DNA of 64,000 nucleotides, from assembly GCA_023444055.1 (NCBI GenBank), contig JAEZRV010000088.1, positions 17,899 to 81,898 of the forward strand. The letters are read 5' to 3'. Both the position numbers and the translations under genes were made by a program. The notes under the pieces were generated by a model, which had not been told where the DNA came from, ran no database searches, and saw only the letters and a list, made by a program, of their open reading frames with translations. Positions 27,037 through 33,772 of the stretch are shown piece after piece (the first letter of the stretch is position 1; every line of letters begins with the position of its first letter). Source of the stretch: Bacillota bacterium (lineage in GTDB: Bacteria > Bacillota > Clostridia > Acetivibrionales > DSM-1351).

Positions 27037-29028
27037 CTAATTTTCCATGTTAAGATTGTCATCGCTAATGCACACTCGCATTAGTTCTTTTTCAATAGAA
27101 GTCAGAAGGTATTCAATATCCTTATGACTTATTGAGTCTTTGTAATACCCTACTGACATTGTTAAAATATCATTATATGAGTTTGCAAGTAGCAAAAATC
27201 CAGGAGCACGTATAACAGGGGGAAGCATGTATGCATCAGAAACAGTAATATCTCCGAACCTCATTAATGAATTTGATATATCTCCTAAATTAGAGAACTC
27301 TGGAAAACATATATTTCCTACATAATTAGGGTACTTTTTAGAAATATCAGAATCTTCAGCAGCATGCTTTAAATAATTCTGAAAATATGAATAATATGTC
27401 TTTTTAAGGTATTCTTCACCTATAGCACTGCTAATACCAGCAGGTCTGCTTTTATTAGGCATAAGTAATGTTGGATTGCCAGCCTGCGTTGAATCTTTAG
27501 TAACATTTACTACTCGGGACAAAGTATCTTCAAAGGGTTCATTTGAGACTCTGGCTATACTAGTTATAAATTCACCAGAGAAATTACGTACTGACTGAGT
27601 TCTAGCATCGTTAATATATTTGCGTAAATCAATTTTTGAAGAAATATCCATTGGAATACCATGTATCGGCTTAGATATTTTAAACATTGCTCTGTAAATT
27701 GCAGTAAGAATTAAATCATTTACTGTAGCACCTCTCGATTTTCCATATTGAGATATTGTCTTTAAACTGCATTGAGTGATTCTATTAACAGCGTAGCGCG
27801 TGTCATCTCTTCCTGCATTTTTCCAAGGGAATTCCCATATAGTTTTTGGAATACCCAGTAGAGGGTTCCATATAAGTTCTGGGTATTCTCTGCCTAATTC
27901 CTTAAATAATATATCTTCATTTATCATGCTATCCACACGGGATTGGGGCTTAAAATCATTATCATTTTGGTCAATACTGGAGTATATATCTGATAACCGC
28001 TGTATATACTCCTTTGCATAAGTCTCATCACAGCATGCATCGTTAATTTTTATAGCTAATATGTCATAATCTTTAAAACGAATTATTTTAGCGTTAATAT
28101 TAGCATTATTTTTTATATCCAAAGGTTCTCGAATAAATAAATTTACAGCTTCATCAGGATTGTCAGTCTCTTCAAGGGTGCAAAATGCTATCTCATCAAT
28201 ATTTTTTATACGCTTCCAATGCGGTGAATCACTTTTTACAAACCTACATCCAAAGACTGGCTCTGCATCAACAGACATTCTTATTGCTTTGTTTAATTTG
28301 CCTAAGTCTAATCTTCCATCAAGCTTCAGTATGGCTTGTATCTGTAAAGCTGGCGTATCGTAGCGTGTAAGAAAGCTGCAGATATCGTGTCCGCTTGCAG
28401 GGAAGGTATATATATCATCGCTGTTGTCATTATCAGAAGGTGTATCTGTATCGGTAGACTCATTTTCGCCAATAGGTACAAATTCATTTTGGTTAATTGC
28501 ATCAGAAGGTTTATCAGTATCGGGAGACTCGTCTGTGCTAGCAGGTATATATTCATTTGGGTTAATTGCATCAGAAGATTTATCTGTATAGGGAGGCTCA
28601 TTTTCGCTAGTAGGTATAAATTCATTTTGGTTATCTGTATTAGAAGGTTTATCAGTATCGGGAGACTCGTCTTCGCTAGTAGTTTCATATTCATCTGGGG
28701 TATTTGTATCAGAAGATTGACACTCACTAGTGTTCTGATATCCGCTAGAAAATGGATTCTTGCAAGAAAATGAATCTTCACAAGAGTGATTCCAATATGA
28801 TGGTGGATACTCAAAAGGATATTTTATAAAATCAGTATATTCTTTTATTGCAGTAGAATAATTTTCATAGTACTTTAAAATATTCTCAAAAATATCTACT
28901 CGTAATTTACTGATAGCATCTATATTATTTTTACATAACTCAGTATCAAGAACACTAAATTCTTTATAGACTTTTAACAGGTTTTCAAAAGGATTAGCAT
29001 TAGAACTATTTTTATTCTCTGTCTTCAT
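27037..29028 (-). CDS. Condensation-like protein 4, degenerate active site and repeat linker
   Basis: 663 aa. Residues about 210-660 match the other three paralogues (FPASGHDICSFLTRYD, DLRKYINDARTQSVRNFSG, LPPVIRAPGFLLLANSYN). The catalytic HxxxDG motif is replaced by DACCDE (about 330-335), so the general-base His and the Gly are both lost. It is probably not a normal acyltransferase. An acidic low-complexity linker (about 105-205) is built from tandem units of about 21 residues around the theme SPDTDKPSDAINQNEF. The start ATG 29028 lies at the end of a hairpin leader (29026-29113) and has no close Shine-Dalgarno. It may act as a structural or regulatory partner of protein 3. Confidence 0.7.
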   Translation of the reverse strand: MKTENKNSSNANPFENLLKVYKEFSVLDTELCKNNIDAISKLRVDIFENILKYYENYSTAIKEYTDFIKYPFEYPPSYWNHSCEDSFSCKNPFSSGYQNTSECQSSDTNTPDEYETTSEDESPDTDKPSNTDNQNEFIPTSENEPPYTDKSSDAINPNEYIPASTDESPDTDKPSDAINQNEFVPIGENESTDTDTPSDNDNSDDIYTFPASGHDICSFLTRYDTPALQIQAILKLDGRLDLGKLNKAIRMSVDAEPVFGCRFVKSDSPHWKRIKNIDEIAFCTLEETDNPDEAVNLFIREPLDIKNNANINAKIIRFKDYDILAIKINDACCDETYAKEYIQRLSDIYSSIDQNDNDFKPQSRVDSMINEDILFKELGREYPELIWNPLLGIPKTIWEFPWKNAGRDDTRYAVNRITQCSLKTISQYGKSRGATVNDLILTAIYRAMFKISKPIHGIPMDISSKIDLRKYINDARTQSVRNFSGEFITSIARVSNEPFEDTLSRVVNVTKDSTQAGNPTLLMPNKSRPAGISSAIGEEYLKKTYYSYFQNYLKHAAEDSDISKKYPNYVGNICFPEFSNLGDISNSLMRFGDITVSDAYMLPPVIRAPGFLLLANSYNDILTMSVGYYKDSISHKDIEYLLTSIEKELMRVCISDDNLNMEN
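28405..28705 (-). repeat. Intragenic tandem repeat encoding the acidic linker
   Basis: About four to five units of roughly 63-66 bp encode variants of a 21-22 residue motif with the cores TDKPSDAINQNEF, TDKSSDAINPNEY and TDTPSDNDNSDD. Units differ by point changes, so copy number probably varies between strains. Confidence 0.7.
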
Positions 29029-29113
29029 AAATATAACCCATGCTCAACATTCCCACAAAAACATCTCGGAGTACATTCCCTGACAGAAATGGCATGGATC
29101 CGAGCCCCCTTTC
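29026..29113 (-). promoter_or_regulatory. Hairpin leader, copy E (condensation-like protein 4)
   Basis: Read on the minus strand, AAAGGGGG (29113-29105) is followed by a leader ATG at 29095 starting MPFLSGNVLRDVF. CCATGC (29097-29092) pairs with GCATGG (29043-29038), and ATTTC (29090-29086) with GGAAT (29053-29049). GGTTATATTT then leads to the gene start at 29028. The leader frame overlaps the gene start and ends beyond it. Same architecture as the copies at 12341, 29578, 39850 and 49569. Confidence 0.6.
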
Positions 29114-29117
29114 TTTT

Positions 29118-29200
29118 ACTAATTTGCATTTCAAATGTAGAGTTATATTTTATAAGCTGCATCTGCGACAATTGGGCAAATATACGCAAATGTTGTTCAA
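29118..29200 (-). repeat. Dispersed element R, copy 2
   Basis: On the minus strand it begins TTGAACAACATTTGCG and ends GCAAATTAGT, matching the copy at 49383-49468 along its length. It sits upstream of hairpin leader E, as the 49383 copy sits upstream of leader D. Just beyond it, 29205-29262 holds an inverted pair (ACCTCCC / GGGAGGT) like that of the 92-bp tandem units. Confidence 0.6.
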
Positions 29201-29577
29201 ATACTAACCTCCCCGCCCAATTTTAGCACAAACTAAAGTGAAACTATCGTGGGAGGTACGCAGTATCTTTTATTTTAGGCGTTTAAGACTGAAATTTTTC
29301 CTTAAATAATATTTCTACATAGGTTAAGTTATTAGAGCCATACTAAATCAGAGCCTACAATAGCATTATATGAACTATACACTCAAATGTTGCAAATGGG
29401 GAAGGTGAAAGAACTGAGAAATAGCTGAAGCCGGTTTTTTAAGTAATACCTACAAAAGGAGAAATGTACGAGGCTTCATCCAGAGGGAAAATATAACAGT
29501 TCTATTAAGTGAAATATTAATGATTTACATTTTTGATTTGTGGGTAAAAGGTTGAAATAAATTAAAAAAATAAAAAA
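29201..29577. other. Gene-free interval
   Basis: Apart from the ACCTCCC/GGGAGGT inverted pair at about 29205-29262, I see no coding or strong hairpin. It separates the divergent leaders E (minus) and B (plus) and presumably carries both promoters. Confidence 0.35.
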
Positions 29578-29663
29578 AGGAGGTGCCGAGTCCATGTCAT
29601 TTCTTTCAGGGAAATGTACATTTCCCTTGTGGTTCTTGTGAAGAATGCGGGAAATGGACATAA
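29578..29663 (+). promoter_or_regulatory. Hairpin leader, copy B, upstream of a decayed gene
   Basis: AGGAGG (29578-29583) is followed by a 15-codon frame from ATG 29594 (MSFLSGKCTFPLWFL, stop at 29641). ATGTCATTTC (29594-29603) pairs with GAAATGGACAT (29651-29661) with one bulge. Inside lies an 18-bp perfect palindrome at 29609-29626 (GGGAAATG/CATTTCCC). An ATG follows immediately, but no intact gene does. Confidence 0.6.
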
Positions 29664-29900
29664 TGATGGAGGTTAGCTGTATGATGTTTAAATGTTAAAT
29701 GATTATAGTTTTGAAATACAAAAATAATCTGGAAAACGGCATGTTGCCTGCATGAAAATTATTGGAATGAAGTTGGAGGCGATATAAATAATTTCTATTC
29801 TTTTAGCGATTCATGGATAAACGCATTTTTAGCTGCAAGTGGAACTAATTACAAGTATACTAGAACAGAAGATGCTATTAATACAATAGAGAGGGCGTGA
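29661..29900 (+). pseudogene. Decayed gene downstream of leader B
   Basis: Reading continues from leader B only with several frame changes. The last 50 codons (29751-29900) are clean and protein-like: HENYWNEVGGDINNFYSF, then SDSWINAFLAASGTNYKY, ending TIERA. Upstream, fragments in other frames (NDYSFEIQ, NNLENGMLPA) fit the same lost protein. I do not recognise the family. The stop lies 4 bp before the hemerythrin gene. Confidence 0.45.
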
Positions 29901-29904
29901 AAAT

Positions 29905-30459
29905 ATGGATGGAATTTATTTAATGGTAGATGAGCATAAAGTCATAAAAAGAATGCTTTATGTTATCAGAAAAGCTTGCGTTGGTATAATGAACGGCAAG
30001 AATATAGATTATGCTGATTTTGAAAAAATGATTGACTTTGTTAGAAACTACGCCGATAACCATCATCACGGAAAAGAAGAAAAAATACTATTCAATAGGA
30101 TGGTTGATGAAATGGGAGGAGCAGCAGAAAAATTAGTTAGGCATGGGATGCTGGTTGAGCATGATCTTGGTAGACTTTTTATGAAAGATCTTGAAGAAGC
30201 ACTACTAGCAGTAAGAAATGGAGATAACGATGCAAAGGTTGATGTTGTTGCCAATGCAGTATCCTATTCTCATCTGTTAAACAGACATATTGATAAAGAA
30301 GATAATGTGGCATATCCTTTTGCAAAAAGAGGATTATCATCTGAAACTCTAAAAAAGATTAACGATGAGTGTGATGATTTTGAAAAAGAGATGGCAAATT
30401 CAAGTGTTCAAGATAAATATATAAAATTGCTTGAATTCCTTGAAATAAAGTACAAATAA
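29905..30459 (+). CDS. Hemerythrin-like HHE-domain protein
   Basis: 184 aa, a four-helix bundle with His/Glu residues spaced for a non-heme di-iron site: EHK near the N-terminus, NHHHGKEEKILF around residues 52-63, EHDLGRLF around 90 and NRHIDKEDNVAYP around 127. Such proteins bind oxygen, NO or iron, and in anaerobes are linked with oxidative or nitrosative stress. Start ATG 29905 follows GAGAGGGCG. It abuts a decayed gene and ends in a strong terminator. An Hcp and a Crp/Fnr regulator lie 3-4 kb downstream, which fits a shared stress role. Confidence 0.85.
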   Translation: MDGIYLMVDEHKVIKRMLYVIRKACVGIMNGKNIDYADFEKMIDFVRNYADNHHHGKEEKILFNRMVDEMGGAAEKLVRHGMLVEHDLGRLFMKDLEEALLAVRNGDNDAKVDVVANAVSYSHLLNRHIDKEDNVAYPFAKRGLSSETLKKINDECDDFEKEMANSSVQDKYIKLLEFLEIKYK

Positions 30460-30508
30460 GGGTGTATAGTTTCCTTTTAGAACAGACCTCAAGTGGGACA
30501 AATGATAT

Positions 30509-30552
30509 AACAACCGAGAATGGCATTTGCTTTTCTCGGTTGTTATTATTTT
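30509..30552 (+). terminator. Terminator after the hemerythrin gene
   Basis: AACAACCGAGAA (30509-30520) pairs perfectly with TTCTCGGTTGTT (30533-30544), then ATTATTTTT. Confidence 0.92.
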
Positions 30553-30762
30553 TCAAGCTTTCAGCATAACAAGATGTTTTTGGAAAATACTCCTAAATAA
30601 ACTATCTTATAAATTGCACTAAACTAATTTTGGATTACCTAATTCATACAATTAATTAATAAACTTATTGCTTTATTTTGTGTAAATTTACACTTGAAAC
30701 ATATACAAATATTACTTATACTGTTAAACGTTGTTTATATTTAAAAAATAAGGAGAAATGAA

Positions 30763-32412
30763 ATGAAAAAAGCAATTAAAAAAGTTAAATTTGTTGTATT
30801 TTCTTTTGCAATTCTTGCTGCTTTAGGATTCCTTAATAATAATGGAATTATCAATTTGGGCTTCGAAACCAATAATGTATGTGCAGCAGCCGTATTAACT
30901 TCTGATGATAGTAAATGGAAGTTTTCTGATGATGGTATAATATATACTTATTTAGGCAGTGACAGTGAAATAACAATACCATCTCAGCTTACATCAAACA
31001 ATGTAACTTATAATATTACAACAATACCTGCTACAGCATTTGCCAATAAAACGAGTATTACCCAAATCAATATAGGTACAAATATAACTATTATAGAGGA
31101 TGCACCCTTCAAAAATATGACAAGTTTGGAAACTGTTGAGGTAGATCCTGCAAATGCAAATTATTGTGATATAAATGGTATTCTATATAACAAAGCACAA
31201 ACAGTATTAATGAGATATCCGCAGATGAATTCAACGCAAGTATTTGAACTTCCTAGTACCCTTTTAGAGTTCAATACTGGTGCGTTATCCTATTGCAATA
31301 ATGTACATACGTTAATAATTTCTTCAAATTTTACAGGTAATATAAACATTAGCAATAGTGAGTTATATACTTCAAGTTTTCCAAACCTGACCAATATACA
31401 AGTTATCCAAGGTAATACCGAATATTCAAGTGAAGATGGAGTTCTTTATAATAGTAATAAGACAACTCTCCTCTGGTATCCTCGCAAAAAAAGTGCAACT
31501 GATTTTACTATTCCCAATAGCGTTACAACATTATCCTCTTCATCATTTTATGACATAGCTTATTTGCAAAATATAAATTTAACTGCAAATATTACTACTA
31601 TAGAACCATTGTGTTTTAAGGGTTGTGTTTTAACATCCATTAACAACATATCGACAAGAGCAGATTATATCAATTGGAACTCCGATATTAAGTCTGTATT
31701 TCAAAAATATTTGGCTTGTTTTGATGGACTGCCTGTCGTTATAGCTTTAGTAAATGAAGAGGTTCAATATGCTGTGGATAACTACATTGAAGATAATATG
31801 ACTAATTATGAAAAAATCAAAGCACTATATGATTATGTTGCAAATAAGGTGTCGTATGATAACGATGAGGTTGGTGCTGCGAGAAATCATTGTATATCTT
31901 CAATATTTCTTAATGATATGACAGTCTGTGAGGGCTATGCATTAGGCATGACTTTATTGTTGGATAAGATAGGTATACCCAATATTCCTGTTTCTTCAGA
32001 TGATCATGCTTGGAATATAGTGCAGCTTAATGATATTTGGCTACAGATAGATATTACATGGGATGACGGTTTGAGCGGAACAAATTACTTTTTAAAAACA
32101 GCTTATGAGTATAGCCAGCTGACACCAGTGCATTCAGTATATAATAGTATGAAAATTGCTCCTTTCTCTTATTATAGCTATGCTGCTGATAGGTCAATGT
32201 ATGTAAATAATCTACCTACATGTAATGCAATTATAGGAGATGTTTACACTGACGGAGTACTGGATCAAAATGACCTTACTACCATGACGTATGAGATAAG
32301 AGCCTACAATATGTACAGTTACTATGGCTATTATAATGTTATGGCTGATTTGAATCGTGATGGAATAATTGATACAGTTGATTATAATATTCTTGATAAT
32401 TTAATAAACTAA
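30763..32412 (+). CDS. Secreted LRR/transglutaminase-like protein with dockerin
   Basis: 549 aa. The signal peptide (MKKAIKKVKFVVFSFAILAA, end near VCA/AA) is followed by BspA-type leucine-rich repeats (about 60-300; ATAFANKTSITQINIG, NGILYNKAQTVL). A transglutaminase-like cysteine-protease fold (about 340-450) has a complete Cys389 (VCEGYA), His415 (DHAWN) and Asp430 (DITWDD) triad. The C-terminal 60 residues form a type I dockerin with two calcium loops (GDVYTDGVLDQNDL and ADLNRDGIIDTVDY). It should therefore be exported and could dock on a cellulosomal scaffoldin. Reaction could be protein crosslinking or peptide cleavage. Start ATG 30763 after AAGGAG. Confidence 0.85.
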   Translation: MKKAIKKVKFVVFSFAILAALGFLNNNGIINLGFETNNVCAAAVLTSDDSKWKFSDDGIIYTYLGSDSEITIPSQLTSNNVTYNITTIPATAFANKTSITQINIGTNITIIEDAPFKNMTSLETVEVDPANANYCDINGILYNKAQTVLMRYPQMNSTQVFELPSTLLEFNTGALSYCNNVHTLIISSNFTGNINISNSELYTSSFPNLTNIQVIQGNTEYSSEDGVLYNSNKTTLLWYPRKKSATDFTIPNSVTTLSSSSFYDIAYLQNINLTANITTIEPLCFKGCVLTSINNISTRADYINWNSDIKSVFQKYLACFDGLPVVIALVNEEVQYAVDNYIEDNMTNYEKIKALYDYVANKVSYDNDEVGAARNHCISSIFLNDMTVCEGYALGMTLLLDKIGIPNIPVSSDDHAWNIVQLNDIWLQIDITWDDGLSGTNYFLKTAYEYSQLTPVHSVYNSMKIAPFSYYSYAADRSMYVNNLPTCNAIIGDVYTDGVLDQNDLTTMTYEIRAYNMYSYYGYYNVMADLNRDGIIDTVDYNILDNLIN

Positions 32413-32477
32413 GAGTAATTTCTAGCCTTGAAAGAGATAAATATATAAAAATATAGCGGTGCAAAGTTAAAGATTAT

Positions 32478-32510
32478 AAGGGACAGATTGAAAATCAATC
32501 TGTCCCTTTA
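32478..32510. terminator. Terminator between convergent genes
   Basis: A 13-bp perfect stem (AAGGGACAGATTG with its complement at 32496-32508) over a 5-nt loop lies between the dockerin protein gene and the opposing Crp/Fnr gene. Confidence 0.85.
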
Positions 32511-32548
32511 CGTGTAATTTGTTCCGCATTATAGCAAGCTTAGCCTCA

Positions 32549-33238
32549 TTACATCAAACATTCTTTTAGAGCATCAACAGATAGTATTTTAAAAGAATTC
32601 TGGTAATAGTCCAGAATTTGTTCGTCCTTCATTTTTGCAAGCTCACGGCACATGGATGTACGAGAGACATTGAGATATTCAGCTAATTCATTTCTGTTTG
32701 GAGTTATTTGAAAACTTAAACTATTACAGTTTTTATACTCAGATAAGAGGTAAGAGGCTACTTTTTCTCTCATACCTTTTAAAGTGAGAATTTCTATTTT
32801 ATTATTTAACATAAAATTCTTCTGACCTAGGATCATCATCATATTCTGAATTATTTGAACATGAAAATTACACGAGTTGCTACAGCTTTTTGTAATTCTT
32901 TCATAAGGAACAAAAAGTATTTTAGAGTCTTCCTTCACTCTTATAGTAACAGGAGAAATACGTTTAGCAGTACAGACAATTCCTTCACCGAAAATCTGAG
33001 CTGGGTCAAGGAAAGCCATTATATGACGGCTTCCTGCGAGATTTTCCTTAATAATTTCTGCTTGACCTGATAGAAGTACTCCTATATGGTTAACTTCATT
33101 CCCTGAGAGGAAAACGTATTCATCGTTTTTGTAGTCCTTTGTAAAGGAACCTAGACAGGATACCAGATTTCCAATGTCTTCCGCTATAATGCCATTAAAT
33201 AATGTACATTTTGATAATATTGGAATGTAATTTTTCAT
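32549..33238 (-). CDS. Crp/Fnr-family transcription regulator
   Basis: About 229 aa. An N-terminal cyclic-nucleotide-binding-like beta barrel (about 15-120; LLSGQAEIIKENLAGSRHIMAFL, GEGIVC) precedes a C-terminal HTH (NRNELAEYLNVSRTSMCRELAKM). It is divergent from the hybrid-cluster protein gene, the usual position of HcpR-type nitrosative-stress regulators. Orthology with HcpR is therefore plausible but not shown. The family N-terminus MKNYIPILSKC begins at ATG 33238, which lacks a near ribosome site. A GGAGG lies about 100 nt upstream in a structured leader. An upstream in-frame extension to about 33313 also exists. Confidence 0.85.
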   Translation of the reverse strand: MKNYIPILSKCTLFNGIIAEDIGNLVSCLGSFTKDYKNDEYVFLSGNEVNHIGVLLSGQAEIIKENLAGSRHIMAFLDPAQIFGEGIVCTAKRISPVTIRVKEDSKILFVPYERITKSCSNSCNFHVQIIQNMMMILGQKNFMLNNKIEILTLKGMREKVASYLLSEYKNCNSLSFQITPNRNELAEYLNVSRTSMCRELAKMKDEQILDYYQNSFKILSVDALKECLM

Positions 33239-33343
33239 TTTATATCCATGTTCACATTCTATACAAAAAATCCACAGCCTCAGTTGGAGTTTGATAGACA
33301 CAGGATAACACAATGTAAAGAATGAAATGGAATCTCCACCTCC
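33236..33343 (-). promoter_or_regulatory. Possible hairpin leader, divergent copy F (crp)
   Basis: On the minus strand GGAGG (33343-33339) is followed about 10 nt later by ATTTCATTC. TCCAT (33331-33327) pairs with ATGGA (33249-33245), and CATTC (33324-33320) with GAATG (33259-33255). CATGGATATAAA then leads to ATG 33238, as in leaders A and D. The leader start codon has become ATT, and its frame runs on into the gene. The match is weaker than the other copies. Confidence 0.35.
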
Positions 33344-33360
33344 AAAAAATAGTTTGTACT

Positions 33361-33530
33361 AATTATTTCTAACCCAACTTTTTCAATAAAAGTCTATCAA
33401 TGCTCAAATCTATCAATGGTTTGTTGCCCAGTAAACCAGGTTATTCTGTGAAACCAATTTAACTTTTTGTTTGATAAGTTTGTCATTTGCAATTTTCAAC
33501 TGGGAAAATTGAGTAATTTTTTATATTTGT
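33361..33530. other. Structured intergenic element, copy 2 of 2
   Basis: Contains the 17-mer TATCAATGGTTTGTTGC (33411-33427) and the hairpin CAATTTTC/GAAAATTG (33490-33511) plus AGTAA, shared with 5560-5701. It lies in the divergent region between crp and hcp (33239-33772), upstream of hcp. The remainder of that region is AT-rich; I could not define the hcp promoter or a regulator box. Confidence 0.45.
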
Positions 33531-33772
33531 AGCTTCAGCTACATCATATTATTACTAATTCTATTATACTAAGGCTATCAAATCAAGCAGTAATTTACTT
33601 ATTAATATAGATAAATAAAACTAACCAATACAATAAAAATACTAAACTTGATTTTAAAAAAGTCGGATGTAATGGATAAAAACATAATGTCTGACAGTAG
33701 ATTTGTTAAAAAATAGATGTTCAAAATAGTAATCATAAATTTATTAAGCCGTATATCGGCGAGGAGGTTAAT

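Noticed and set aside
28326..28814. Long alternative frames on both strands over the acidic linker repeat
   Set aside because: They are by-products of the tandem repeat in the coding frame of the protein at 27037-29028; low-complexity and without ribosome sites.
14460..29028. Closthioamide biosynthesis cluster
   Set aside because: Although the host group makes closthioamide, I see none of its characteristic enzymes here; the gene content is acyl ligase, KAS III, reductase and condensation-like proteins.
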